Of a DNA stretch of 64,000 nt, positions 37,662 through 48,326 are shown piece after piece. The DNA is taken from contig NC_035924.1 of NCBI RefSeq assembly GCF_000348985.1, forward strand, positions 434,001 through 498,000. The letters are read 5' to 3'. The position numbers and the translations under genes were made by a program. Numbering within the stretch: the stretch's first letter is position 1; every line of letters begins with the position of its first letter. The DNA comes from Huiozyma naganishii CBS 8797. Its lineage: Eukaryota > Ascomycota > Saccharomycetes > Saccharomycetales > Saccharomycetaceae. The notes beneath the pieces are model-generated. The model did not search any database. It saw nothing but the letters and a program-made list of their open reading frames with translations, and had not been told where the DNA came from.

Positions 37662-37946
37662 ATGGGAGGTCCATCGGCAAACACATATATGGGTTGGTGG
37701 GGTCACATGGGTGGCCCCAAGCAAAAGGGTGTCACTTCGTACTCCGTGTCGCCCTACGCACAGAAACCTCTAGCACATTCGTTCGAAAATGCATTTTTTA
37801 ACAGTTTTAGAAGGTTTAAGTCGCAGGTACTGTTTGTATTGATACCCGCTGGCATATACTACGCCTGGTGGAAGAACGGCGAAGAGTATAACAGTTACTT
37901 GTACACAAAGGCCGGGAGAGAAGAATTAGAGAGGGTGAACGTATAA
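37662..37946 (+). CDS. QCR8: Qcr8, ubiquinol-cytochrome c reductase subunit 8
   Basis: 94 aa, the length of S. cerevisiae Qcr8 (YJL166W), starting MGGPSANTYMGWWGHMGG. A single transmembrane helix covers about residues 50-68 (SQVLFVLIPAGIYYAWW), followed by the conserved NGEEYNSYLYTKAGREELERV. It is an inner-membrane subunit of complex III needed for assembly around cytochrome b. There is no cleavable presequence, as usual for this subunit. The CCAAT box upstream fits respiratory control. Confidence 0.97.
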   Translation: MGGPSANTYMGWWGHMGGPKQKGVTSYSVSPYAQKPLAHSFENAFFNSFRRFKSQVLFVLIPAGIYYAWWKNGEEYNSYLYTKAGREELERVNV

Positions 37947-38212
37947 TCTGGGGGTCATTTATGCAACGTATGAAGTATTTACTATTATTTATTCTTCGAA
38001 GAAAACATTATCTATCTTTTTATCTCCCACATTAGATCCCCGTCCGTCATACTAACTGTGGTCATCTCAAATATGATTATTGTTGTCATTATGTATATTA
38101 TGCACTATTGGACGTACGTGGAGTTAAATAAAGTTATACCTCAAAAAAGAATTGAGACCTGTCCCCTTACACGTAGACCACTTCATTGGAATTCCTCGTT
38201 TATTTTTCTTGG

Positions 38213-40804
38213 TCATATTTTATAAGGAATACAGCACCTAGTTCTTTTCATCCAAGGGGATTGCAAGATTTGATGGATACTGATACGTTTCTCAGGGTTC
38301 CAATGGAAGATTTTGTAGAGTACCACTCTCCGCATCCTGTTGATATCATGGTTAACATGTCTCAACTCTTCAAACACATAAAACTCGTTTTCTTCCACCA
38401 TCTCCTCCACAAAAGATTTGTACAGACCGTCCTTTTCCTTCAGCGCAATTTTCCACAGATAGTGGCCAAGGACCATGGTACAGTAAACAACACCAATACT
38501 CCAACAGTCCGCCAGACGTGGATCGTACTCCATGCCGTGGATGAACTCCTCCGGTGCAACGTAAGGTTCTGACCCCATGGCGCCACTCTGGAAATGTACG
38601 TGTCTCTCCCACGCGGTTTGGAAGACACAGCTAGTACCAAAATCGCAAATCTTAAGCAGCCCGTTCGGGTGGAATAGAATGTTCTCCGGTTTTAGATCGC
38701 AATGGGCAACACCTCTGTCGTGCATGAATTTGATTCCGTGTAACAGCTGCTTCATGAAGCAGTCTGCCTCAAGGGGATGCAACGCGGAACCGGATTTGGA
38801 TTTTCGTGTCAAAATGCTGTATAGATCACCTGCGGGGCAAAACTCCATCACTTCCACAAACTTGTCCTCGTTCTCCATCAGATCAATAATCTTTAGAATA
38901 TTGGGTGATATCTTATCACCTTTTTTATGTGGCCTACTCAAAGAGTGGCCAATGATAAACTCCGACGTGATCTTAGTGCTGAATTTCTCGACCGATTCGT
39001 TAACTCTTGGTTTCAACTGCTTGACACCAAAGAACAGTTTCCCGTTCTTCGAGTATGTCGGTAGAGGCGGAATATCGCTGTGTCTGATCGGTCTCGCACA
39101 GACGCTGACAATACCGTATGCACCATGGCCGATCGTGCCAATAATTTTACCGTATTGGTCTGCGAACGGCAAGTTCTGAATGTCAACATCCGACCGGTTT
39201 TGTTCGTCGTCCCTGGAACGCGGCGTCTTTTGCTTCTTCTCCGGTTGTGACTTCGTTCCGGCCGCACTTTTCTTCAATCCTGCGTGTATTTTCTCAGATA
39301 AGCTGTTAATTAACTTCAATTCTTCGGAACTTACAGCCGCCCGAGGATTTATCACCTGCGGTATCGCCTTCTCGGACTTGGACCCATGTGGGCCTTTGTT
39401 CCTCGGCGCATCATCCCTAGACCCTGCCGGTTTCTTGTCCTCCTCAACACTGGAGTCTGAACTTGACGTCGACATGACCCTTGCGCAGAGACTTCTCTTT
39501 TCAAAAGGGATCAAGGACAACGCGTTTTCAAAATTTGGTTGATCATAGCTGAAGGAGCCCAATTCGTCGTTCCCTCCACCAACCATGATATCGTCTAAGT
39601 TCTTATTGTGTTGTGTACCTACTTTAAAGAACCCACTGAATGAAAACCCACTTTTCGCCTTGGCGCTGTTGGGCCCCGCAGAATCTCCGTCTACAATGCT
39701 TATAGTTTTCATATTATGTTCGTGTGTGCCGTTTGAGAATACTTTAAAACTGTCCACCTGTAAGATACAAGCGGGTTCTGTGGTTTGGTGTGCTACTGGT
39801 GAGCCTGGGATGTTGTTTGGGTGCAGGTATCGGGGGAAACCTGAGGCACTAATGGTATCGGCGTGTGGTCTACCCCTTGAGACTCTCGGTTCCGTTGGTG
39901 GGAATGCGGCGGTACTCGACATTGGGGTTTGTGGATTGGAAGCGCTGAGTAAAGAGTTAGACGACGACGAGTTCGATCTTTTCAGCGACGTCGATCGACT
40001 TCTGCTGCGGGGTCTCGATCTGGATTTAGCGTCTAGTATCGCATCGATAGAGAATTTCTTTGGTGTTGGCGCTGCTGAATCCGTGGCCTCGTCAATACTA
40101 GCCGCTCTATCCATATACTCATCTGGTTTTGATTCCTCGCTTAAATTATCGTACTGATACTTCGTCAGGGATGAGTCGTAGTCCAATTTATCGTTAATCT
40201 GATCCAATTCTTCCTCGCTTAGATAGAAATCTTTGGAGTCCTGTGAATTTGTGTTAGAGTGTGATGGAGACAATATCAGTTTATCAATCCTGGGCAAGTT
40301 AGCAGGCGTGATAGTACTCGAGTTCAGCTTGTGTTGTTTAGCTGCTGAAAGTTCTGGACTTTGCGCCAGCGGCACCCCCTCAGCCAGGATCGGCGGAGAA
40401 CTCGTCGCACTGTGTCCGTGAGCGGCACTCTTCGCCGGTTTCCCTGACGACGGCTGCTTATTACCACCGCCTGTCCTAGTTTTCTGGATCTCCGTGACTT
40501 TTTCGTCAGCGATCCTGGACAGTTTCGACGTATTACTAGACCCTATGCTTACTTTATCGTCATTCAGCGATTTCCTCCTTCTAACGTCCGTCTTGAGAGG
40601 TGGTAGCGACGAAGCCGGGGTGATAGATTTCACCTTACTGTGCTCCCTACCTTCATGCAATGCATATATGTTTGTATTACTCCCAGTATGTGAGGATGTA
40701 TTTGTGGAGCTGCCCGGTTTGAACAGCCCCTTCAAAGATTCGGAGATCGATTTAGCTCTCTTAACAGAAGAGCTTCGGGATACGTGCTCATTGTTTGCAC
40801 CCAT
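38213..40804 (-). CDS. HAL5: Hal5, NPR/Hal-family protein kinase
   Basis: Kinase that stabilises the Trk K+ transporter and nutrient permeases at the plasma membrane, giving salt tolerance. 863 aa from the ATG at 40804 (MGANNEHVSRSSSVK); the frame extends four codons to a GTG. S. cerevisiae Hal5 (YJL165C) has 855. A long Ser/Asn-rich N-terminus contains SISESLKGLFKPG, shared with Hal5, and an Arg/Ser repeat (RSRPRSRSRS). The kinase domain occupies about 565-860: glycine loop GTIGHGAYGIVS, FGVKQLKP with the Lys, the HCD variant of HRD in [18 protein letters not shown], and SEPYVAPEE. Two perfect Gcn4 sites lie upstream. Confidence 0.95.
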   Translation of the reverse strand: MGANNEHVSRSSSVKRAKSISESLKGLFKPGSSTNTSSHTGSNTNIYALHEGREHSKVKSITPASSLPPLKTDVRRRKSLNDDKVSIGSSNTSKLSRIADEKVTEIQKTRTGGGNKQPSSGKPAKSAAHGHSATSSPPILAEGVPLAQSPELSAAKQHKLNSSTITPANLPRIDKLILSPSHSNTNSQDSKDFYLSEEELDQINDKLDYDSSLTKYQYDNLSEESKPDEYMDRAASIDEATDSAAPTPKKFSIDAILDAKSRSRPRSRSRSTSLKRSNSSSSNSLLSASNPQTPMSSTAAFPPTEPRVSRGRPHADTISASGFPRYLHPNNIPGSPVAHQTTEPACILQVDSFKVFSNGTHEHNMKTISIVDGDSAGPNSAKAKSGFSFSGFFKVGTQHNKNLDDIMVGGGNDELGSFSYDQPNFENALSLIPFEKRSLCARVMSTSSSDSSVEEDKKPAGSRDDAPRNKGPHGSKSEKAIPQVINPRAAVSSEELKLINSLSEKIHAGLKKSAAGTKSQPEKKQKTPRSRDDEQNRSDVDIQNLPFADQYGKIIGTIGHGAYGIVSVCARPIRHSDIPPLPTYSKNGKLFFGVKQLKPRVNESVEKFSTKITSEFIIGHSLSRPHKKGDKISPNILKIIDLMENEDKFVEVMEFCPAGDLYSILTRKSKSGSALHPLEADCFMKQLLHGIKFMHDRGVAHCDLKPENILFHPNGLLKICDFGTSCVFQTAWERHVHFQSGAMGSEPYVAPEEFIHGMEYDPRLADCWSIGVVYCTMVLGHYLWKIALKEKDGLYKSFVEEMVEENEFYVFEELRHVNHDINRMRRVVLYKIFHWNPEKRISIHQILQSPWMKRTRCCIPYKI

Positions 40805-40876
40805 TTGGTATATCACCGTCTTTTTCTTCTGCTGGTGTTATTTCAGACACACACACGCACACACACCCAAAAACCT

Positions 40877-40883
40877 TGAGTCA
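40877..40883. promoter_or_regulatory. Gcn4 site TGAGTCA, proximal
   Basis: An exact Gcn4 heptamer (complement TGACTCA) 73 bp upstream of the HAL5 ATG. Confidence 0.5.
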
Positions 40884-41050
40884 GGGAATTCTATTAATAT
40901 ATCTAAGCCTTGTAAGCCGTTAAAAACGGTAGGGGGAGGGGCAAAGATAGAGAAAGATAAAGGGGAAGTACGGACCACCACTCACTATACCACGCTGTAC
41001 AGAAGTAAAAAGCACTGCTGATCCGACCGATACACACCGACCTAACTGGT

Positions 41051-41057
41051 TGACTCA
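41051..41057. promoter_or_regulatory. Gcn4 site TGACTCA, distal
   Basis: A second exact Gcn4 heptamer, 247 bp upstream of the HAL5 ATG. Confidence 0.5.
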
Positions 41058-41651
41058 GCTCGATTTATATAGAGGGAGGAGTAGGCGCAAATTTAAATCG
41101 AGTCTCCAGATCCAACCAGGCTGGCAGATTTTCGCCCACAGCAAAATCCTGCGCTGTGATGAAAGTGGAAATGTAAAAAAAAATGTGAGGAATATTTACA
41201 GTTTTCTGAAAACGAATTCGAGAAAAGGAAAAAGAAAAGAAGCAGAGGACGAGCGGTTCGACTTACCCTTCTGGGTAACCGCCTTTGCGCGCGCCGTCTC
41301 ACGTGATAACGGTGCCCTAAGGGGGTGGGGGCTGGAAATGACGTCTTGGCAGTGTTGGAGGGAGGCAAGTGGTCCCGCATTGACACCTCTTTGTTTCCTC
41401 TCCCGTTTCATTCGGATTGGGACAACGTACTGTCCCAGTTTTTAGTACGTGATTCTACTATTATTTATTCGTCTTAGCGTTACTTTTTGACATTATCCTC
41501 CCTCGGGTTCTGTGGAAGTGGGCTGGACTGGACGGTGAGGGATTCCACTACGCTGCGTTTGCTCCCTTCCCTCTGTGCCACCCACTGCTCGTCGTTTCTT
41601 GTTTGTTTTAGCTTCTACAACCGAAAACCAGGAAAAAGAAAATTCCCTGGT

Positions 41652-42857
41652 TCAGAAATCGGTGAATAAGGAACCGTACGGGTCGTCGCCCTCTGTGCCG
41701 TAGTTGATCTCTTCTTCAGGGTATCTATCAAATTGAGAAGTGTCCCCCTGGCCCTGTTGCACGGGTGGTTCGTACGGTGTCTCTATGTTTCTTGTCAGTA
41801 GTTTCTCCCAAATCACCTCGCTGAACCAGACATGGCTCTTTACGTCCTCGGTTCCGTTTTGTAAGTTACCTAATCGCTGTGACAGATCCCTGTTGATGAG
41901 CCGCGTCAGGAGGTCCTTCACGTCGTCGTGGAAGAAACTTGGGAATTTGAGTTTCGCGTTCAAGATATTTTCGTATGTCTTCATCGCGTTCGAGTCGTAA
42001 AACGGTGTGTGGCCAGCCAGCATCTCGTAGATTAGCACGCCGAAACTCCACCAGTCGACAGACTTGTTGTACGGTTTCGTGCTCATCACCTCAGGTGCAA
42101 TGTAGTCTGGGGTACCACATAGAGTGTATGTTACATCGGGCACGTATTTGGCAAACCCAAAGTCCGTGATCTTGATGTGCCCGTTCTTGTCCAGCAGAAT
42201 ATTCTCTGGTTTCAAGTCTCTGTATATTATGTCCAGGTTATGCAGGTACTCCAACGCAAGGCATACCTCTGCAGCGTAGAATTTAGCGACAGGTGTAGGG
42301 AACCTTTGGGATTTCCTTAGCAAGGAGAACAACTCACCACCTTCGATGTAGTCCATGACCATGAACACCTGTTGTGAATCCTGGAAAGTCCCCCACATCC
42401 TCACGAGAAATGGATGCGACACTACAGAAAGCATCAACCTCTCGTCGTTCGTATGTTCCACTTGCTTCAACTTGACAATCGTCTGTTTCTTCAACACTTT
42501 CAAAGCGTAGAACCTTCCGTTATGGTTTGATCTTATCAAATGGACTCTCCCAAAGGAGCCAGTCCCGAGAGTCCTTAGAATCTTAAAGTCGTTCAACGTG
42601 TACTTCCCAGAAGTCTTTCTGCCTTCAAAGTTCGGATAATCCCTCTTCTGCTGCCTCGTTCCGTCACTTTTCTCCTCCTCACCCTCCTTCATCTGCAACG
42701 ACTGCTCCAATCTTGCCTCCAACGTGCTCGCATTTTCCCCCCGGTCCGGGACCTCCTCGTGTCCCGAACTGTGCTGATGGAAGTGCGCACTGTGCTCATC
42801 CATCTGCGGTAGATTCAAAGTCCTGACCTCGTTCTTTTTCTGCGGATCCAGGTACAT
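41652..42857 (-). CDS. TPK1: PKA catalytic subunit (Tpk1/Tpk3 type)
   Basis: cAMP-dependent protein kinase of the Ras-PKA nutrient pathway. 401 aa, against 397-398 for S. cerevisiae Tpk1/Tpk3. A variable His/Glu-rich N-terminus of about 80 residues precedes a complete AGC kinase domain: [40 protein letters not shown], activation loop [13 protein letters not shown] with the PKA Thr, and the C-terminal hydrophobic motif ending SLFTDF. Position equals TPK1 (YJL164C). S. cerevisiae TPK1 and TPK3 are duplicates, so the symbol follows synteny. YJL163C, expected next, is absent. Confidence 0.94.
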   Translation of the reverse strand: MYLDPQKKNEVRTLNLPQMDEHSAHFHQHSSGHEEVPDRGENASTLEARLEQSLQMKEGEEEKSDGTRQQKRDYPNFEGRKTSGKYTLNDFKILRTLGTGSFGRVHLIRSNHNGRFYALKVLKKQTIVKLKQVEHTNDERLMLSVVSHPFLVRMWGTFQDSQQVFMVMDYIEGGELFSLLRKSQRFPTPVAKFYAAEVCLALEYLHNLDIIYRDLKPENILLDKNGHIKITDFGFAKYVPDVTYTLCGTPDYIAPEVMSTKPYNKSVDWWSFGVLIYEMLAGHTPFYDSNAMKTYENILNAKLKFPSFFHDDVKDLLTRLINRDLSQRLGNLQNGTEDVKSHVWFSEVIWEKLLTRNIETPYEPPVQQGQGDTSQFDRYPEEEINYGTEGDDPYGSLFTDF

Positions 42858-43575
42858 ATATATAACCTATATACACATAAAACGGACACACTATCCCGCC
42901 TGCCGTTACTCCTTCTTGAAAAATAATAGAAAATAAACCCGTCTCTTGTAGTGATCAAGAGCAGCGAGAGAGAAGTGTATCACCCCTACGCTCTTATGTG
43001 ATTAAAGTACCACGGGGATGCAAAAAAAAGTATGCGTCCTTTCCACGCACACAGAGAGAGGGCGACTCCCTCCTTCCGTTCCCCTTCCCTCATAACGAGT
43101 TCGCTGTTTTTCCAACACGAAGAACGAAAAAAAAGAAAAAAAGAAAAAAGCGTCAAAATTTCGCAGAGAGAGAAAAAAATGGGTTTTTCCTGTTTTTTTT
43201 TTCGCATCCGTTTCTTCAGATTGGACGGTTTCCTCTTTCGGTCGGCTCCCACGGCGGTTTCTGCGCCGCAGCGCTTCCCGCCCGCAGCGTGCTTGTCTTT
43301 CCTCTATTGTGCACTCCGCATTGTCCTCCTGCGGGACGGAGCGAGCCGTGCGCTGCCCGCCTGTGTTGAGATGGACGGCTCGCTGTGATTATTGTATGGC
43401 AGAGGTGGACGCTTCACGGGTCCGCAGAAAGGGGTAAGCGGCGGGTGGCACTAGACAGTAATGAGGAAAGGTGTTACTATGGGTCGATACCTTCGCAAGG
43501 CGCATATTAGTTGCATTGACAGCAAACCACGCAAGGGCCATGCTCAAAGAAGCCATCCCCTATTTCTCTCGCTAG
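42858..43575. other. TPK promoter / JJJ2 3' region
   Basis: 718 bp with a purine-rich AAAG-type low-complexity block (about 43120-43155) and a GC-rich stretch (about 43235-43300). No gene seen; YJL163C is missing from this interval. Confidence 0.55.
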
Positions 43576-45210
43576 CTACAGGTTGGAATTTTGTAGGTAT
43601 GACGTTTTCATTAGGCTGGTGAAAGTCTGTGCGACCATGTTTTGTCGATACTCCAGTTCGTGGATTCTACCCACAAGTTCAGCGTCGAAGTTCCTCCCCG
43701 CTATGCACTGGCCAAAATTCTCCACTTTGGTGAGTTTATCCGTGTGTTGGATGTCTGAGATTACCCTGTTCATGTAGCAAGTCAAGGCTTTCCTCTTGAA
43801 AACACTGCATTGTTCGTTGAACTGAATGACCGCATTGTTCAATTTCTGCAACTCAAACGTATCGAGGATATCCACTTGTAGATTTGGGATTTCAGGAAGT
43901 GGTGTTGCTAATACGTCACTTTGGATGCACAGATCATTGCTTTCTATTGACTCTGGTTTGTACACCCTTGGTAGAGTCTGGTTGACCGGATCATGCAACA
44001 TTACATCATCGTTGTCAAACACTTTGGCCCTCTTAGTCTCTCGAACAGGTATGGACTCTAACGAATCGTTGATGTGTTGCATATCGAATAAAATATCCTC
44101 ACTCTTCGCCTCTGCTCCCCGTTTGTTGCTCTGTTTCCGGTCTAGAGAGTTCAATTTATTAATGATATCTCGTATGCTGGAATTCCAATCCTCTATAATC
44201 GCTGTATCGTAATTAGCAGGAGCCAGCTTAACGGGTGAGGTAGATCTTTTGTCAGATTCCCTTTTTTTGAATTTAGCTCTCGCGTAATGACGAAACCGTG
44301 GAGACCATGCTGGATCACCCTTGGTATCATCAGTCTCTCTTTCTCGAGCATGTTTCTTCTTAAATACTACCTCATCATCCGCATCGGAAGTGTAAATTTT
44401 CTCCTCTCCCGCACTTTCCTCCTCGTCATCACCATTTGTAGGGAATGTACTTGGCCCAGGAGATATATACTCTGGACTATAAGACGGGCTCGGTGTAGAA
44501 GCACATCTTCCCTTCTTTGCTGGGAATTCTTCTTCGGCCACAGTTTCTCTTCTTTCCCGTTCTTCTTGATTAGTATTACCACCAACGGATGCCGTGTTCC
44601 CCGGATCTTTTTCAAAGGTGGGTTCTTGCGTTGTTCTTGTTTTGTCTTTACAAGGAATAGATTCGATCGGATTCTGCTCATCATTAATACCGCCATTTCT
44701 TCGCCTTTTACCAGGATCGGTCATTTCCTCATCGTCACGTTTATGATCGTGTTGTTGCCTCTGATACGATTTCAAATTGAAAGACTTGGAATTCGCGCCC
44801 TTAGTCTTTCCATGAGTCGGTTGTGTAGTCTTATGAGTGTGGTCCGGTGCTCTTTCATTCTCAAACCCAAAGCCATACGGTTGCTGTTCGTAAGGTTTAC
44901 TCTTCCGAGTCTTATTAGCAAATGGATTGGCTTTTGTATGTAATGACTTGCCCGCTGGGTCAGACCCACGTTCGTAGATCCCTTGGGAAATTAGCACCTT
45001 ATTGTACTTAGCTCTCTCCTCTCCGTTTGTGAGCACAGAGTGTGCATGCACCACTAACTTGAAAAGCTCTTCACATTTATCCGATTTTGATTTGTCGGGA
45101 TGCAGTTTCATAGCAAGCTTACGGTAGGATTTGGAAATTTCCTCATTGGTGGCATCAAAGTGTACTCCTAAAAGTGAATAATGTGTTGTCTTATCAAGTT
45201 CCAGTTCCAT
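43576..45210 (-). CDS. JJJ2: Jjj2, J-domain protein
   Basis: 544 aa, against 583 in S. cerevisiae Jjj2 (YJL162C). The J domain lies at about residues 9-70 (YSLLGVHFDATNEEISKSY, with the HPD tripeptide in KLHPDKSKSD), so it should stimulate an Hsp70 ATPase. The rest is a long charged, low-complexity region rich in Lys, Glu, Ser and Arg (about 100-370). A more ordered C-terminal part follows (about 430-544: LQVDILDTFELQKLNNAVIQ onward). The substrate and biological role of Jjj2 are poorly known. FMP33 (YJL161W), expected beside it, is absent. Confidence 0.88.
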   Translation of the reverse strand: MELELDKTTHYSLLGVHFDATNEEISKSYRKLAMKLHPDKSKSDKCEELFKLVVHAHSVLTNGEERAKYNKVLISQGIYERGSDPAGKSLHTKANPFANKTRKSKPYEQQPYGFGFENERAPDHTHKTTQPTHGKTKGANSKSFNLKSYQRQQHDHKRDDEEMTDPGKRRRNGGINDEQNPIESIPCKDKTRTTQEPTFEKDPGNTASVGGNTNQEERERRETVAEEEFPAKKGRCASTPSPSYSPEYISPGPSTFPTNGDDEEESAGEEKIYTSDADDEVVFKKKHARERETDDTKGDPAWSPRFRHYARAKFKKRESDKRSTSPVKLAPANYDTAIIEDWNSSIRDIINKLNSLDRKQSNKRGAEAKSEDILFDMQHINDSLESIPVRETKRAKVFDNDDVMLHDPVNQTLPRVYKPESIESNDLCIQSDVLATPLPEIPNLQVDILDTFELQKLNNAVIQFNEQCSVFKRKALTCYMNRVISDIQHTDKLTKVENFGQCIAGRNFDAELVGRIHELEYRQNMVAQTFTSLMKTSYLQNSNL

Positions 45211-45708
45211 TATCGGTGCAAGCGCCCCCCTCTTCTACATGGTATTGTGCATCTCAATAAACTGGAATCTGGATGATCGGAAAAATAAAACGTCAACATA
45301 AATCTTAAAACAGCAACCACAGTAACTTTTCAAGAAAAAAGATGCCATAAATGAAGTGTCCGTCCCAGTTCACAGTAGAGGACGAACACCAAAGGGTTGG
45401 TCAAAGCACTGTAGAAAGAATTTCCTCGCTATTCAGTGTATCATTGAATGGGGATTTTTACTCAAAACGAGAGCGAATGAATACCAGTGCAGGATAAAAG
45501 AAAAAAGATCTTATGATAAAACTTAAAAATGTGTTACTATGTTTATATAGAATGGTAAAGTTACTCCTCTGTTGTGTAATGATAGAAGTAGCTTCAAAAG
45601 AACTAATGTACAATGCCTTGTAAGTTTCTAACTCCAGCTAAAGAAACGTCCTCCGAAATGTGCTTAAATTGTGTATTGAAAAGATTTAGACTGCTGGACA
45701 AATTCCAA
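45211..45708. other. JJJ2 promoter / PIR 3' region
   Basis: 498 bp, AT-rich, between the JJJ2 start and the end of the first PIR gene. FMP33 is absent. No site identified. Confidence 0.5.
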
Positions 45709-46763
45709 TTAGCAGTTAACCAGATCAATGGCCTCCAAATGGACCTCCGTACATTGGGAGCCAATATGTTTGTCGTATAAGTTGTAAAAGTTCCCCGATA
45801 GACATTGGTAGAAAGTATCTTGGTCACCGATAGCTAGGTTACCTTCTGGGGTCAACGACCAACCGGCAGCATATATGGCACCGGCTTGTGGTGGTGGACC
45901 ATCAAATTGGAATTGTCTGTTGGAAACGATAGAACCGATTCTGCCATGTCCATCTGTTAGGATACCCTTGTGTATGTTCATCTGTAGAGTACCGCTGGAT
46001 TTGCATGCTTGAGATCTCACTGGGTCGTTGGAATTAACTGGAACTGGGGTAGCTGGGGTAGTCGAGTTCGATACTTTTGTTGCTTGTACTTGACCGTCCG
46101 TTATCTGGGATGCAGCCTGTGCCGTCTTGGTAGTAGCTTGAATTTGACCGTCACCGATTTGAGAGACAGCTTGAGCAGTCTTGGTAGCAGCCTGGATTTG
46201 ACCGTCACCGATTTGAGAAACGGCAGCTGGGGCTAGAGTCTTGGTAGCGGCTTGGATTTGACCGTCACCGATTTGAGAAACGGCAGCTGGGGCTAGAGTC
46301 TTGGTAGCGGCTTGGATTTGACCATCACCGATTTGAGAAACTGGGGCAGCAGCGGCAGTCTTAGTAGCGGCTTGAATTTGACCGTCACCAATCTGGGAAA
46401 CTGGAGCGGCAGCAGCAGTCTTGGTAGCAGCTTGAATTTGACCGTCACCGATCTGAGAAACTGGAGCAGCAGCGGCAGTTTTGGTGGTTGCCTGGATTTG
46501 ACCGTCACCGATTTGAGAAACTGGAGCTGGAGCTAAAGTCTTGGTAGTAGCCTGGACTTGACCATCATTTATTTGAGAAACAGCGTCTCTCTTGGCGGCA
46601 GATGCTACCGGTTTAACGGCGATACCAAAGGTGGAAGCGTATTCGGTGATACCGTTTTTGAAGTGGCACTTGGGGGCAAAGTAGACCATGGTTCCGATGG
46701 AACATAAGCGGCAAGCGCTGAAGCAACTATGGTTGAAGAAATTAGAGTATTCTTGTATTGCAT
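45709..46763 (-). pseudogene. PIR5: PIR cell-wall protein gene (PIR5-like) with a frameshift
   Basis: The slot and layout match S. cerevisiae YJL160C. The ATG at 46763 opens a PIR signal peptide ([18 protein letters not shown]) and the PIR start [16 protein letters not shown]. That frame then runs into unrelated residues and stops at 46605. The rest of the protein ([15 protein letters not shown], the Kex2 site KR, nine PIR repeats, C-terminal domain) continues in another frame. Comparison with HSP150 places the break at about 46655-46664, where one base is missing next to a run of five A. Everything else looks intact, including a TATA box at 46878-46885. It may be a young pseudogene, a sequencing error in a short homopolymer, or, less likely, -1 frameshifting. 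Confidence 0.8.
46085..46595. repeat. Nine PIR repeats, 60-bp tandem units
   Basis: Units encode [13 protein letters not shown] with Ala/Pro-rich spacers; the DGQ glutamine is the site of beta-1,3-glucan ester linkage in PIR proteins. Most units are 60 bp, the last ones 54 bp. Two neighbouring units (46201-46260 and 46261-46320) are identical base for base. Confidence 0.95.
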
Positions 46764-48326
46764 TTTGGAAATGAGCTGTAGTGTTGGAATTCTTGTTTTG
46801 TTTGTACTGTTCTTATCTTGGGATAAACTAAGTGAGAGGTAGAACATTTTCCCCATCATCCAACAAGAAGTGTCTCTTTTTTATATTCCAGAGAATGGAA
46901 AGGGATAGTGAAAGCAAAAGACCAGTAATCTTGAACTTTCCATCTTAGATCGATAATTGCTGAATTTGCTAATAATTAGATCACATAATCAGTAGGCCAG
47001 CCACTTCCAATAATGCTGAATAAAGAATATGTTTGTGTATGGAGGGCCTTTCGATGAACGCGGCTGGATATTCCAACTATTAATTACAGTCGAGAACGGT
47101 AATTTGCCGGCAATGGGTCATACTGTACCAAACGTGGGTACAGCATCGCCACAGCCACTCTAATTTTCTACTGAACTTTGCAAGAAAATTTCGCCCAGCA
47201 ATTGACACATTGATGCACTTCTTAACATGCCCCAAAAAACGCAGCTGGGTTTCGTAACTTTGCCTGCCTTTTTTGCTGGTCTTCGAAACCGGCAGTTTCC
47301 TAATTAGTGCAAATGGATATTCTTTCCGTTCGGAAAAAAGGCGGATTTTATCACGTGATGAAAAAACCTCAAATGTACCTGTACCTTTTTTTCGACTATT
47401 CCGAATCTACAATGAATGTTAGAGCAGCCTTACCAGCTGATCTTGACTCTAACTATCCTCATAAATGACGTGAATTTAACTGAACCTTGTATTCGCAGAG
47501 GAAAGAAAACCTTTCATATTTCAAAGTGCAAAGTGAAGGCCAATATGAAGAGTAAGGGTATACTACTTCATGGACTAGTTTTCCGCGGCATAGTTTCACC
47601 GACGCAGCCGAAAGGAGGTCTATGGTTCTATAGTTATAATTAGAAAGAAACACCACTGGCTGGACCTATATTGTGTTGTGTTAAAAAGTAAAGGTTTATT
47701 TCGATGATCTCATCTATCAGCCCGGTTTTCTCTCTATTGCGGTTCCGCGTGGTTTTTGCTAGTTCCAAGCCGGTAGCATCTACGGCTCGACCACGGAATA
47801 ACAGGAGGACGCGACTCTTGTTTGGTGGTGTTGACAGGGTATTTCTTTTTCGAGGCTCCTCATCGCCAATTGTGTACGTTTCTTTTTCGTGTTTAGTTTC
47901 TTTTCTTTCACTATATCCGCGCATCAAAAATATCTTGTGTCCGAGAAAGGAAACGTGATGGATGTTTTTCCGATTTTGACGGTGCGCGAAACGCCAAAAA
48001 TTTGGTTTTTCTTGTCGTTTTCGTGGCTGAAGCAGACTTGTTTTGAAGATGAATGAGAAGTCTAGACGCAATGAGTAACCGTAGGCGTGGAAAGGATCCG
48101 CCGCCGTTGGCAGTTAAGAATAATATTTCCTCTAATGGATACAAAATTGGTGGTTCCCATCAACGAGGACTTGTATTGGGACGGTCGACTGGAGAAAACG
48201 TATATAAACATCGTATTATCTTGTCGGTTGTTGAAATGAACGTTTATCAATAGTTCGTGTTTCCGCATCTTGTCTACTTCACTTATAGACACAGACCAAA
48301 CAACCACAATCCATTCGCTTAATATA
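46764..48326. other. 1.56-kb divergent region, PIR5-like / HSP150
   Basis: A long regulatory region between two PIR genes. TATA boxes lie at both ends: TTTTTATA at 46878-46885 for the left gene, TATATAAA at 48201-48208 for HSP150. A Cbf1 palindrome TCACGTGA is at 47351-47358. Open frames of up to 143 codons inside lack coding character. Confidence 0.6.

Larger units (their letters stand above)
40805..41651. other. HAL5 promoter / TPK 3' region
   Basis: 847 bp. It contains two Gcn4 heptamers, a (CA)n tract at about 40849-40868 and a Cbf1 palindrome TCACGTGA at 41299-41306. Small frames inside look like chance. Confidence 0.6.

Noticed and set aside
46655..46664. Canonical programmed frameshift site in the PIR5-like gene
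   Set aside because: The heptamer at the junction is not a standard X XXY YYZ site and no known yeast +1 site is present; a deletion or read error is simpler.
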